This document shows, one piece after another, positions 56,055 to 64,000 of a DNA stretch of 64,000 nt (positions are counted from its first letter, which is position 1; each line of letters begins with the position of its first letter). Below the pieces are notes generated by a model. That model was not told the origin of the DNA and searched no databases. It was given only the letters and a program-made list of their open reading frames with translations. Position numbers and translations under genes: made by a program. The stretch comes from JADCRZ01 sp037718865 (GTDB lineage: Bacteria > Bacteroidota > Bacteroidia > Chitinophagales > Chitinophagaceae). Where the stretch lies: positions 62,001 to 126,000 of the forward strand of contig JBBJMP010000001.1 in the NCBI GenBank assembly GCA_037718865.1. Direction: 5' to 3'.

Positions 56055-56552
56055 CTAATGCAATGCAATTTTCTTATGGTCACCATCTTCATATTGTTCG
56101 CCTTTGATTATAGCACGCAGCATTTTAAATGCTACAACTAATTTGTTTGAACTTCCATTCCAGTACTCCACTTCATCAGGAATAACCTCGAGCAACATTA
56201 TCCTCGGATCGTCTAATCCATCCGGAAACCAGGCCTTAAGCGCAGGATTCCATAAAGATTCGATTTTAGCTTTATCATGAACTAAACGGCCCGTGCCATT
56301 AACCATAACATAGGCATTATCTGCCAAATTTGTATAACTTAAGAAAACCTCGCTTTCCTGAGCTATTTCTTCAACCTTTTCTGTAAAATCATTGGTAAAG
56401 AACCACAAATTACCTTGGAGGTCGACATCTACTGTTTGCATGGGCCGTCCTTTCAAACCATCTGCAGAATGCGTAACTAAAGCGGCCAATTTTATCTTAT
56501 TAATGAGGTCCCTGAATTTAACAACTTCTTTTTGGTGCTGTGCTATATCCAT
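56055..56552 (-). CDS. Pyridoxamine 5'-phosphate oxidase-like flavin protein (general stress protein 26 type)
   Basis: 165 residues, split-barrel FMN-binding fold. Seen: IKLAALVTHSADGLKGRPMQ, GNLWFFTNDFTEKV, VFLSYTNLADNAYVMVNGTG and the late WNGSSNKL. This pattern is that of GSP26-like stress proteins rather than the vitamin B6 enzyme. The electron donor/substrate is unknown. A shared-type promoter element lies about 120 bases upstream. Confidence 0.88.
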   Translation of the reverse strand: MDIAQHQKEVVKFRDLINKIKLAALVTHSADGLKGRPMQTVDVDLQGNLWFFTNDFTEKVEEIAQESEVFLSYTNLADNAYVMVNGTGRLVHDKAKIESLWNPALKAWFPDGLDDPRIMLLEVIPDEVEYWNGSSNKLVVAFKMLRAIIKGEQYEDGDHKKIALH

Positions 56553-56672
56553 AAAATTTTGTTAGGTATATAGTAACTTTTTGTAAATATAATTTCCCTG
56601 ATCAAATATGTACTGGAAATATATATTATCTTCTCAAGCTACATCTTTTTATAACTGGTTTTCCTATACATT

Positions 56673-56688
56673 TAGAAATACATGCCAG
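56673..56688 (-). promoter_or_regulatory. CTGGCA-N6-TCTA element upstream of the PNPOx-like gene
   Basis: Minus strand CTGGCA (56688-56683), six bases, TCTA (56676-56673). Confidence 0.4.
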
Positions 56689-56899
56689 GTATATTCGCCT
56701 CATCCAGTGAGTTACAGAGTGTTCCATTCAGAAAACTTCTATTTTTTATCCTCAATATGGGGAAAAATTTTCGCAGTAACTCTAATTATCCTTTAAAAAA
56801 AAGTCATAGTAAAAGAAGTTCACATTTAATATTCTTGAATATCCCAGTTATATCAGGGGATTAAGTACTTAATTTTAAAAAAAAATATTGCGACCATGT

Positions 56900-56915
56900 T
56901 TGGCAAGAAAATTTA
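56900..56915 (+). promoter_or_regulatory. TTGGCA-N6-TTTA element upstream of the ytxH-like operon
   Basis: TTGGCA (56900-56905), six bases, TTTA (56912-56915). The implied leader is about 35 bases, close to that of the lmo0937/csbD operon. Confidence 0.5.
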
Positions 56916-56962
56916 TATCCTAAGACTGAAATATATCATTAACTTTTAAAAACGAATACACC

Positions 56963-57235
56963 ATGAGTAACTCAAAAACGGTATTAGGATTCTTAGCCGG
57001 TGCGGCTGTGGGATCTATATTAGGAATTTTATTTGCCCCGGACAAAGGAACTGAGACCAGGAAAAAGTTAACTGAGACCGGAACTGATGTAACGGATTCA
57101 TTAAAAAGTAAGTTCAATGATTTTGTTGATGGAATAAGAGATACTTACCAAGGAGTGCGTGATGACGCTGAAGATATGGCTGATGATGGTGCTTCCAGAA
57201 TGAATACTTTTAAAAATGAGGCTAAAAGTTTCTAA
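56963..57235 (+). CDS. YtxH domain-containing stress protein
   Basis: 90 residues. An N-terminal glycine-rich transmembrane helix (LGFLAGAAVGSILGILFAP, about 7-25) with the YtxH motif is followed by APDKGTETRKKLTETGTDV and a helical charged domain. Members are general-stress induced; function unclear. First of three closely spaced genes. Confidence 0.92.
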   Translation: MSNSKTVLGFLAGAAVGSILGILFAPDKGTETRKKLTETGTDVTDSLKSKFNDFVDGIRDTYQGVRDDAEDMADDGASRMNTFKNEAKSF

Positions 57236-57285
57236 TTTTTAATGTTTGACCCTTCCATTCCGGCGATTCACATAAAACCTTTAAG

Positions 57286-57630
57286 ATGATGGAAACAGCA
57301 AAAGAACAAATAGAAAGTTTGTTTAAGCATGGAGGAGAATACCTGAAGAATAAATCTCAGTTATGGAAACTCAAATTGATTGATAAAACGGCAGGCGTCA
57401 TTTCATCCATTGTAGAAAAGATTGTTGTATTTTTTATTGCAATCATCTTTTTTATACTACTTAATATTGCACTGGCATTATTAATTGGATACTGGCTTGG
57501 AAATAGTTTCTATGGCTTTTTTGTTATGGCTGGGTTTTATGGAATCGTCGGATTGATTATTCACATTTCCCGCGACAAACTGATCAAAACACCAATCTCA
57601 AATTCTATTATACAGAAGTTTTTAAAATAG
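57286..57630 (+). CDS. Phage-holin-family-like membrane protein (Holin_3_6 type)
   Basis: 114 residues, amphipathic N terminus and two transmembrane helices (about 42-66 and 70-95). The layout matches small proteins annotated as phage holin family, which occur widely beside YtxH and CsbD genes. No phage genes are nearby, so a stress membrane protein is more likely than a lysis protein. Confidence 0.82.
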   Translation: MMETAKEQIESLFKHGGEYLKNKSQLWKLKLIDKTAGVISSIVEKIVVFFIAIIFFILLNIALALLIGYWLGNSFYGFFVMAGFYGIVGLIIHISRDKLIKTPISNSIIQKFLK

Positions 57631-57637
57631 TTTCTCC

Positions 57638-58060
57638 ATGCAAAAAATTTCCAATGCAGCAGAGTTGCAGGCTACGATACGCGAACTGGAATTAAAAACA
57701 AAACAGCAGGAGCAGGAATTAAAGCTTAACGCAAAGTCGACAGCACGAAGCCTTAAGCCCTCAAACTTGATACGAGTAGGATTAACCGGAGCCAAACAAG
57801 TGGGTGCTACCCGTGATATACGTTCGTTGGCCTTTGATACCTTTATTGGAATGGCTGCAGGATATGTGACGCGGAAAATTGTTGTTGGAAGATCAAGAAA
57901 TATCTTCAAAAGAACGATAGGGGCTGCAGTTCAGGCTGCCATTATAAAAATGGTATACCGAAATCTACCTATGCTCAAACATAAAACTGCTAATCTTATC
58001 AGCAGGGCCAATCAGGCTAAGTTTATAAAGACCAATCAGATGAAAAGGATTGGACGATAG
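57638..58060 (+). CDS. Unknown protein of the YtxH/holin stress operon
   Basis: 140 residues starting MQKISNAAELQATIRELELK. A coiled-coil stretch (about 5-40) precedes a segment with weak hydrophobicity (DTFIGMAAGYVTRKIVVG) and a basic C-terminal half. It is not a family I can name. It lies 7 bases after the holin-like gene and so is cotranscribed with it. Confidence 0.7.
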   Translation: MQKISNAAELQATIRELELKTKQQEQELKLNAKSTARSLKPSNLIRVGLTGAKQVGATRDIRSLAFDTFIGMAAGYVTRKIVVGRSRNIFKRTIGAAVQAAIIKMVYRNLPMLKHKTANLISRANQAKFIKTNQMKRIGR

Positions 58061-58086
58061 TTCATATTTCTCACCAGCTGTATCCG

Positions 58087-58950
58087 TCATATTAGTAACT
58101 TCTCAACGCACTTTTGAAGACTCTCTTTCCAATCCGGTATAGGGATATCAAACACTGATTTAATTTTCCCCTTATCGAAGGCAGAATAAACTGGACGTTT
58201 TGCCGGAGTAGGATAACTGCTGGTAGGTATGGGATGAACAATGCAGTTGCTGGCTGATAATTCTTTAATAGCCACGGCAAAATCGTACCAGCTTATTATC
58301 CCTTCATTGCTATAATGGTAAATGCCAGGAACCCAATGGCCTGACCCGATAATATGAAGGAACAACAAAGCCAGGTCAGCAGCGTAAGTTGGTGACCCAT
58401 GCTGATCACTTACTACATTGATATTCTCCCTTTCTTTCATAAGGCGCATCATTGTTTTTACAAAATTATTTCCAAACGACGAATACACCCAGGAAGTGCG
58501 GATAACTATGGAGTTGGGATTATATTTTAAAGCCAGGACTTCGCCATGCAATTTTGATGCTCCATAGGCGTTCACCGGATCCACTGCATCAAGTTCGCTG
58601 TAGGGTATACCTGATGTTCCGTTGAATACATAGTCTGTTGAAATGTGAATGAATTTAGTACCTGATAAGTTGCAAGCAGAAGCAAGCGCCCCGGGTGATT
58701 CGCCATTAATTCTAAACGCAAGATCAGTCTCAATCTCGGCTTTATCTACCGCCGTATATGCGGCGCAGTTAATACAATATTGCGGTTTTACCGATCTGAA
58801 AAAATTTTCAACCTGGTCAAACTGGTCAATGGGAAGATCTTCTTTTGAAACAAATATAACTTCAAAAGCGGAATAACCGGGGGAACAGGCCTGCAGTTCC
58901 TTACCTACCTGTCCGTTAGCACCCGTTACCAGTACAATTGGCTTATTCAT
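58087..58950 (-). CDS. rfbD: dTDP-4-dehydrorhamnose reductase
   Basis: Last step of dTDP-L-rhamnose synthesis. 287 residues, extended SDR: TGANGQVGKEL at the N terminus, INCAAYTAVDKAE, STDYVFNG, catalytic YGASK, and TSWVYSSFGNNFVKTM. It starts 3 bases after rfbC. The final gene of the rfbB-rfbC-rfbD set as read; rfbA is not in this window. Confidence 0.95.
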   Translation of the reverse strand: MNKPIVLVTGANGQVGKELQACSPGYSAFEVIFVSKEDLPIDQFDQVENFFRSVKPQYCINCAAYTAVDKAEIETDLAFRINGESPGALASACNLSGTKFIHISTDYVFNGTSGIPYSELDAVDPVNAYGASKLHGEVLALKYNPNSIVIRTSWVYSSFGNNFVKTMMRLMKERENINVVSDQHGSPTYAADLALLFLHIIGSGHWVPGIYHYSNEGIISWYDFAVAIKELSASNCIVHPIPTSSYPTPAKRPVYSAFDKGKIKSVFDIPIPDWKESLQKCVEKLLI

Positions 58951-58953
58951 TTG

Positions 58954-59514
58954 TTACTTATCGTAAGTAAAATTATGTGTGCACGCTGAAAACGCGGGGT
59001 ATTGCATGTCTTTGGCGGAAAGAATCATTTTTTCATAGGGTACCATCCAATCAATTCCCAGGACCGGGTCATTATAAGAGAGGCCGCCTTCAGATTCTTT
59101 ATTATAGAATTCATCACATTTATAAAAAACCTCGGCTGTTTCACTAAGAACCGAGTAGCCATGTGCAAAGCCTTTAGGCACACATAACTGCTTTTTGTTT
59201 TGTTCGGAAAGTTCTATGCTGAATACTTTTCCGTAAGATGGTGAGTTCAGTCGCAGATCTACAACCACATCCAGTATAACTCCCTGCAAAACCCTGATCA
59301 GTTTGGTCTGGGCGTATGGATTTTGTTGAAAGTGCAGGCCCCTAACCACTCCATAAACTGATTTCGCCTGGTTATCCTGTACAAATCGCATATTCAATTT
59401 TTCTATCGAAAATGTGTTCTCATTGTAAGATTCAAAGAAATATCCGCGGTCATCCCCGTAAACCACCGGTTCAACTATAATTAAATCCGGGAATTCCGTG
59501 CTGCTGAATGCCAT
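58954..59514 (-). CDS. rfbC: dTDP-4-dehydrorhamnose 3,5-epimerase
   Basis: Cupin epimerase of 186 residues from ATG at 59514 (MAFSSTEFPDLI). The frame continues upstream to 59604, but that extension is encoded by a family B repeat and is not protein-like. Catalytic His in GVVRGLHFQ, active-site segments GYFFESYN, CVPKGFAHGYSVLS and YNDPVLGIDW are all present. Confidence 0.95.
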   Translation of the reverse strand: MAFSSTEFPDLIIVEPVVYGDDRGYFFESYNENTFSIEKLNMRFVQDNQAKSVYGVVRGLHFQQNPYAQTKLIRVLQGVILDVVVDLRLNSPSYGKVFSIELSEQNKKQLCVPKGFAHGYSVLSETAEVFYKCDEFYNKESEGGLSYNDPVLGIDWMVPYEKMILSAKDMQYPAFSACTHNFTYDK

Positions 59515-59559
59515 TTTATGTATTTTTTTTTCAGGTTTCAGGTTGCATTGCCATGGTCT

Positions 59560-59616
59560 GCACACATCTCTACATTCCTCATTCGCACCTTCGCACATTT
59601 GCAAATTCGCACATTA
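59560..59616. repeat. Family B repeat beginning at the rfbB stop codon
   Basis: Minus strand: the rfbB stop TAA (59614-59616) is followed directly by TGTGCGAATTTGCAAATG, GTGCGAAGG, TGCGAATG and further units. Same phase as at the lolD stop. Confidence 0.8.
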
Positions 59617-60675
59617 TTCCTCTCTCCCCGCATATTGGTCTTCGTAATATTTTTGATAATTACCGCTGGTTACATCGTTTACCCATTCTTCATTCGCCAG
59701 GTACCAGTCAACCGTTTTTTCCAGCCCTTCTTCAAATTGCAATGAAGGCGCCCATCCCAGTTCTTTATTTATTTTGGTGGCATCGATGGCATAGCGAAGG
59801 TCATGCCCTGCCCTGTCTTTTACGTAAGAAATCAACCGGGCCGATTCGCCCTCAGACCTGCCAAGCTTGCCGTCCATTATCCGGCAGAGTAAGTTTACCA
59901 GGTCTATATTTTTCCATTCATTAAATCCTCCTATATTGTATTTCTCTCCATTACGTCCTTTGTGAAAGATGACATCTATAGCCCTGGCATGATCCTCTAC
60001 CCATAACCAATCTCTCACGTTTTCGCCTTTACCGTAAACTGGCAATGGACGATTATCTTTTATGTTATTGATCATTAACGGAATCAGTTTTTCGGGAAAA
60101 TGATGCGATCCATAGTTATTTGAACAGTTGCTTAAAACCACTGGCATGTTATAGGTATGGTAATAAGCCATTACAAAATGGTCTGACGAAGCTTTTGAAG
60201 CAGAGTAAGGTGAACGTGGGTCATAAGCCGTTGTTTCCTCAAAAAATCCTTCGTTGCCAAGAGAACCATAGACTTCATCTGTAGACACATGATAAAACAA
60301 CTTTCCCTCGTAATTATTCCGCCAGGCTCCCCTGCAGGAATTTAACAGGATTGCGGTCCCCAATACATTTGTCCGTACAAACGCCAACGGATCCACGATG
60401 GAACGGTCCACATGACTTTCTGCGGCCAAATGAATAACGCCGTCAACATTGTATTCCTCGAACAGTTCCTTCATTGCCTGCTCATTGGTAATGTCCTTCC
60501 TGACAAACTCGTAATTTGAAGCCGACTGAATATCTTTCAGATTTTCCAGGTTACCGGCATAAGTTAATACATCAAGGTTAATTATATTATAGGCTGGGTA
60601 TTTTGTTACAAACAAACGTACCACATGAGAACCGATAAAGCCTGCACCTCCGGTAATTAGTAGTGTTTTTCTCAT
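59614..60675 (-). CDS. rfbB: dTDP-glucose 4,6-dehydratase
   Basis: 353 residues, extended SDR. TGGAGFIGSHVVRLF at the N terminus, the AAESHVDRSI motif, HVSTDEVYGSL, catalytic YSASKASSDH and NCSNNYGSHHFPEKLIPL are all family-specific. Second step of dTDP-rhamnose synthesis. Its stop is joined to a repeat; rfbC follows about 100 bases on. Confidence 0.96.
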   Translation of the reverse strand: MRKTLLITGGAGFIGSHVVRLFVTKYPAYNIINLDVLTYAGNLENLKDIQSASNYEFVRKDITNEQAMKELFEEYNVDGVIHLAAESHVDRSIVDPLAFVRTNVLGTAILLNSCRGAWRNNYEGKLFYHVSTDEVYGSLGNEGFFEETTAYDPRSPYSASKASSDHFVMAYYHTYNMPVVLSNCSNNYGSHHFPEKLIPLMINNIKDNRPLPVYGKGENVRDWLWVEDHARAIDVIFHKGRNGEKYNIGGFNEWKNIDLVNLLCRIMDGKLGRSEGESARLISYVKDRAGHDLRYAIDATKINKELGWAPSLQFEEGLEKTVDWYLANEEWVNDVTSGNYQKYYEDQYAGREE

Positions 60676-60702
60676 CTTAAGTTCGATGTTTAACGTTTAA
60701 TA

Positions 60703-60781
60703 GGGTGGTTTCCGGCTGGTGATTGGTGAAAACACCAACCACGGGAGATTTACGATTCCCGACCCCGACTCGCGATTCTCC
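60703..60781. repeat. Composite of repeat families C and D
   Basis: 60703-60747: GGTGGTTTCCGGCTGGTGATTGGTGAAAACACCAACC...; hairpin GATTGGTG-AAAA-CACCAACC. 60753-60781: GATTCCCGACCCCGACTCGC, related to the family D repeat in the helicase gene. It separates rfbB from the downstream dehydrogenase gene. Confidence 0.75.
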
Positions 60782-60784
60782 GCT

Positions 60785-62080
60785 TCACAGGCTCCAGTAT
60801 TTAAGCTGCGCAAATTTGTTACGGTATAATCCTTTCAGGTCTGCAAACAGCGCATTCGGCTTTGTAATACTTAACAGGTATTCCTCCGATAGATTCTTGT
60901 ACTCATCATGGGCCACAGCCAGGATGACGGCATCATAACCACTTCCTATTTTATCGGTCATCTCCAACCGGTATTCATGTTTAACCTCCCCGGCGTCGGC
61001 GTGCGGATCTACAAAGTCTACCTTTAGAGAATAGTCGAGCAGATCTTGCACCATATCAGCTACTTTTGAATTTCTGATGTCGCTGACATTTTCCTTAAAG
61101 GTTGCTCCCAATACCAGAATTTTAGCCTCAGCAGTATTGGTTGCATTTTTGATGATATGCTGAACTACTTTCCGGGAAACATACCGGGGCATATCATCAT
61201 TCACAAAGCGACCGGCTGAAATGACCTTGGAATTATATCCCAGTTGCTGGGCTTTGTAAGTAAGGTAATACGGATCAACGCCAATACAATGACCGCCTAC
61301 CAGTCCCGGAGAATACTTTAAGAAATTCCATTTAGTTCCGGCTGCCTCTATCACGTCATAGGTATTGATCCCGATGCGGTCAAAAATAATAGACAACTCG
61401 TTCATTAAGGAAATGTTAAGATCCCGCTGTGTATTTTCAATGATCTTTCCCGCCTCCGCAACCTTGATACTTGGCGCACGGTGCACGCCAGCCGTAATAA
61501 CCAGTTCGTAGGTTTTTGCAATTTCATCCAGTGAAACGGCATCGCATCCTGATACTATTTTCACGGTATTACTCAGGGTATGAACCTTATCGCCCGGGTT
61601 GATGCGCTCGGGAGAATAACCTAACTTGAAATCGTCGCAGAATTTTAAACCGGAGATCTTTTCTATTATAGGCAAGCAATCCTCCTCGGTACATCCCGGA
61701 TACACGGTTGATTCGAAAATCACGTAATCACCTTTCTTTAATACCTTACCAATAGTTTCAGACGCCTTTTGTACCGGCGTAAGATCAGGCACCTTGTGAT
61801 CGTCTACGGGGGTAGGAACAGCCACAATGAAGAAAGTTGCCTCCCGGAGTACATTTATATCATTAGTGAAAACGATGTCTTTATTGTCAAACGCTTCTTT
61901 TTCTAGTTCTTTACTTGGATCAATTCCCCGCTTCATCAAATCAACCCGCTTCAAATTAATATCAAAGCCGATAACTGAAATTTTTGCAGCGAATTCCAAA
62001 GCCAGTGGCAGTCCAACGTACCCTAATCCAATAACAGCCACTTTAGACTTTTTATCAACTAAATCTTGGTAAATCAGCAT
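60785..62080 (-). CDS. Nucleotide sugar dehydrogenase (UDP-HexNAc acid type, TviB/WbpO-like)
   Basis: 431 residues. N-terminal Rossmann GLGYVGLPLALEF, ESTVYPGCTEE, and the active-site Cys in GGHCIGVDPYYLTYKA, the form seen in UDP-N-acetylglucosamine/galactosamine 6-dehydrogenases (UDP-glucose dehydrogenases have GGSCFPKD, as in the gene further upstream here). The C-terminal part has GATFKENVSDIRNSKV. It overlaps the stop of the UDP-xylose synthase gene by one base. The precise substrate is inferred. Confidence 0.9.
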   Translation of the reverse strand: MLIYQDLVDKKSKVAVIGLGYVGLPLALEFAAKISVIGFDINLKRVDLMKRGIDPSKELEKEAFDNKDIVFTNDINVLREATFFIVAVPTPVDDHKVPDLTPVQKASETIGKVLKKGDYVIFESTVYPGCTEEDCLPIIEKISGLKFCDDFKLGYSPERINPGDKVHTLSNTVKIVSGCDAVSLDEIAKTYELVITAGVHRAPSIKVAEAGKIIENTQRDLNISLMNELSIIFDRIGINTYDVIEAAGTKWNFLKYSPGLVGGHCIGVDPYYLTYKAQQLGYNSKVISAGRFVNDDMPRYVSRKVVQHIIKNATNTAEAKILVLGATFKENVSDIRNSKVADMVQDLLDYSLKVDFVDPHADAGEVKHEYRLEMTDKIGSGYDAVILAVAHDEYKNLSEEYLLSITKPNALFADLKGLYRNKFAQLKYWSL

Positions 62081-63063
62081 TATCGTATACTTTTAAACTC
62101 TTTAGGTTGCTTTATGAGTTCCTCTCCTGGTAAAGACTTAAAATAGTTATAAGTTATTTTAAGGCCTTCTTCCCTGTTAATCTGTGGAGACCATTTGAGG
62201 ATCTCTTTTGCTTTTGAAATATCGGGTTTTCGCTGTTTCGGATCGTCGGTGGGCAGTGGATGGTATACGATTTTCTGATTCGTACCCGTAAGCTTGATGA
62301 TTTCCTCTGCAAAATTCTTCAATGATATTTCATCCGGATTGCCCAGGTTTACCGGCAGATGGTATTCACTTAACAGCAACCGGTAAATGCCTTCAACCAG
62401 GTCATCCACATAGCAGAAACTTCTGGTCTGACTTCCATCTCCGAAAACAGTCAGATCTTCTCCGCGCAGGGCCTGGCCGATGAAAGCCGGCAACGCCCTT
62501 CCATCGTTTAGGCGCATACGTGGTCCATAGGTATTGAATATGCGGACTATCCTCGTCTCGAGCTGGTGAAAGGTATGATAAGCCATCGTTATGGCTTCCT
62601 GAAAACGTTTGGCCTCATCATATACGCCTCTTGGTCCGACCGGGTTTACATTACCCCAATATTCTTCGTTCTGGGGGTGAACCAAAGGATCGCCATAGAC
62701 TTCTGAAGTTGAAGCGATCAGCATGCGGGCTTGTTTAGCTTTGGCCAACCCCAGACAATTATGCGTTCCCAGTGAACTTACTTTCAGGGTTTGAATAGGG
62801 ATTTTCAGGTAATCAATGGGACTAGCCGGAGAAGCAAAATGTAAAATATAGTGCAGCTCGCCGGAAATATGAATATACCTGGATACATCATGATGGTAAA
62901 ATTCAAACTGCTCAAGCTTGAACAAATGTTCTATGTTCTTGAGGTCGCCGGTAATCAGGTTATCCATACCGATTACATGATATCCTTCTTTTATAAAACG
63001 GTCACACAAGTGGGAACCCAGGAAGCCTGCCGCGCCGGTAATAAGTACTCGTTTTCTTTCCAT
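62080..63063 (-). CDS. UDP-glucuronate decarboxylase (UDP-xylose synthase)
   Basis: 327 residues, extended SDR of the UXS group: TGAAGFLGSHLCDRF, FASPASPIDYL, STSEVYGDP, catalytic YDEAKR, RIFNTYGPRMRLNDGR and FGDGSQTRSFCYVDDLV. It converts UDP-glucuronate to UDP-xylose. It follows the UDP-glucose dehydrogenase gene (9 bases apart), which would supply its substrate, and is coupled to the next dehydrogenase by a TAATG overlap. Confidence 0.94.
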   Translation of the reverse strand: MERKRVLITGAAGFLGSHLCDRFIKEGYHVIGMDNLITGDLKNIEHLFKLEQFEFYHHDVSRYIHISGELHYILHFASPASPIDYLKIPIQTLKVSSLGTHNCLGLAKAKQARMLIASTSEVYGDPLVHPQNEEYWGNVNPVGPRGVYDEAKRFQEAITMAYHTFHQLETRIVRIFNTYGPRMRLNDGRALPAFIGQALRGEDLTVFGDGSQTRSFCYVDDLVEGIYRLLLSEYHLPVNLGNPDEISLKNFAEEIIKLTGTNQKIVYHPLPTDDPKQRKPDISKAKEILKWSPQINREEGLKITYNYFKSLPGEELIKQPKEFKSIR

Positions 63064-63072
63064 ATAGTAATT

Positions 63073-64000
63073 TTACATTTGTACGGTAGCAGGCCTTCCA
63101 ATGCTTTCGTAATAAAATCCCAGCTCTTTTATGGCAACGGTATCAAAAAGATTTCTTCCGTCAAAAATGGCCTTACTTTTCAGGGTAGAAACGATCTTTA
63201 AAAAATCCGGTGTCCGGAACTCATTCCATTCCGTAGCAATAATCAGTGCATCAGCACCTTTTAACGCGTCATACTGGCTTTCCGAGTAATTAATGCTGTC
63301 TCCGAGCAGGGCTTTAACATTAGCCATAGCCTCCGGATCAAATGCTGTAACCGTTGCCCCTTCTTTCAATAATACATCTATCATATACAAAGACGGAGCT
63401 TCCCGGATATCATCGGTGTTTGGTTTGAAAGCCAGGCCCCACATCGCAAAATGTTTCCCTTTCAGGTTTCCTTTAAAATAGCGTTTTATCTTAGGTATCA
63501 GGTGAAGTTTTTGATTTTCATTTACCTCGATAACGGCGTTCAGTATTTTAAAATCATATTGAATTTCAGTGGAGGATTGTATCAGGGCCTGCACATCTTT
63601 AGGAAAGCAACTTCCCCCGTATCCTATACCCGGAAACAGAAAACGCTTTCCAATACGCTCATCGCTGCCGATTCCCCGGCGCACCATATCCACGTCTGCG
63701 TCCAGCCGCTCACAAAGCTGGGCAATCTCATTCATAAATGAAATTTTTGTGGCAAGAAAAGAATTGGCTGCATACTTGGTAAGTTCTGCAGACCTCTCGT
63801 CCATAAAAATAACCGGGTTACCCTGACGAACAAACGGAGCGTACAGGTCTCCCATTATTTTCTTTGCTCTTTCGGAACCAGTGCCTATGACGACGCGGTC
63901 GGGCTTCATAAAATCTTCCACAGCAACACCTTCACGCAAAAATTCCGGGTTAGATACCACGTCGAATTCACCTTTGTAATCTTCAGCAATGGCGGCCCGC
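63073..64000 (-). CDS. ugd: UDP-glucose 6-dehydrogenase (5' end beyond window)
   Basis: C-terminal 308 residues visible. From the window edge: RAAIAEDYKGEFDVVSNPEFLREGVAVEDF (shown in parts), the catalytic Cys in GYGGSCFPKDVQAL, WGLAFKPNTDDIREAPS and the C-terminal NAD-domain FDGRNLFD. Oxidises UDP-glucose to UDP-glucuronate. The frame stays open to base 64000, and no start is visible within the window because the N-terminal third lies outside. Confidence 0.93.
   Translation of the reverse strand, partial: RAAIAEDYKGEFDVVSNPEFLREGVAVEDFMKPDRVVIGTGSERAKKIMGDLYAPFVRQGNPVIFMDERSAELTKYAANSFLATKISFMNEIAQLCERLDADVDMVRRGIGSDERIGKRFLFPGIGYGGSCFPKDVQALIQSSTEIQYDFKILNAVIEVNENQKLHLIPKIKRYFKGNLKGKHFAMWGLAFKPNTDDIREAPSLYMIDVLLKEGATVTAFDPEAMANVKALLGDSINYSESQYDALKGADALIIATEWNEFRTPDFLKIVSTLKSKAIFDGRNLFDTVAIKELGFYYESIGRPATVQM

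Larger units (their letters stand above)
56553..56962. other. Gene-free divergent promoter region in the stress island
   Basis: About 410 AT-rich bases between the divergent PNPOx-like and ytxH-like genes, holding two (C/T)TGGCA-N6-TTNA-type sites facing outward (56673-56688 minus, 56900-56915 plus). Short ATG frames inside it look like chance. Confidence 0.6.

Noticed and set aside
56608..56864. Two overlapping plus-strand frames in the PNPOx/ytxH gap
   Set aside because: AT-rich chance frames with aromatic bias, no family resemblance, lying over probable promoters.
57286..57630. Holin-like gene as a sign of prophage
   Set aside because: No integrase, capsid, tail or lysin genes nearby; this protein type accompanies YtxH/CsbD stress genes in non-phage contexts.
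59515..59604. N-terminal extension of rfbC
   Set aside because: The added 30 residues are encoded by the family B repeat and precede the conserved epimerase start.

Overview
The window reads as chromosomal DNA of a Bacteroidota bacterium, most likely a Chitinophagaceae relative. The signs are a SusC/RagA outer-membrane receptor, several type IX secretion (T9SS) cargo proteins with gliding-type C-terminal sorting domains beside PorP/SprF barrels, Bacteroidota-specific small proteins, and promoter -7 boxes of the TAnnTTTG type. The exact taxon is inferred.

Layout. 1-2892: 5' part of a SusC-type receptor (minus). 3284-3360: tRNA-Ala(GGC). 3.5-6.0 kb: a small membrane protein, lpxB, a membrane protein and surE. 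6.1-12.1 kb: a LexA-like self-cleaving repressor with a probable autoregulatory operator, an HDAC-family deacetylase, the PdeM nuclease and Lhr-type helicase of the ligase-associated repair set, and lolD. 12.3-17.3 kb: a DUF2795-like protein, fabI, recN, a zinc-ribbon coiled-coil protein and Nif3. 17.4-23.2 kb: a cation/proton antiporter, an MG2/plug-domain protein, an M32 carboxypeptidase and a lipoprotein.

23.4-33.7 kb holds two giant tandem PKD-repeat adhesins, apparently whole-gene duplicates, followed by a PorP/SprF barrel in an overlapping operon. 42.9-48.5 kb holds a second unit of this kind on the minus strand (a DUF7948/beta-propeller/PKD adhesin, PorP/SprF and a small barrel). Between them are a peroxiredoxin, a mini-protein that is nearly only a T9SS sorting domain, an rRNA methyltransferase, grpE-dnaJ, hpt, a LysM glucosaminidase, an O-methyltransferase, a sodium symporter and a LOG-family protein.

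48.9-58.1 kb is a general-stress island: HAD phosphatase, topoisomerase IB (broken by one base), general-stress SDR, a sigma-54 activator, YihY, an orphan response regulator, an lmo0937-type peptide, CsbD, a PNPOx-like protein, YtxH and a holin-like protein. Many of these genes share an upstream element, (C/T)TGGCA-N6-TTNA, resembling a -24/-12 promoter but with A where sigma-54 promoters have the -12 C. The same element lies before grpE and lolD. This is the most interesting unexplained signal here. 58.1-64.0 kb is a polysaccharide precursor cluster (rfbB/C/D, a UDP-HexNAcA-type dehydrogenase, UDP-xylose synthase and a partial UDP-glucose dehydrogenase).

Intergenic DNA carries at least five families of short dispersed repeats. 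Some begin exactly at stop codons, and one lies in frame inside the helicase gene.
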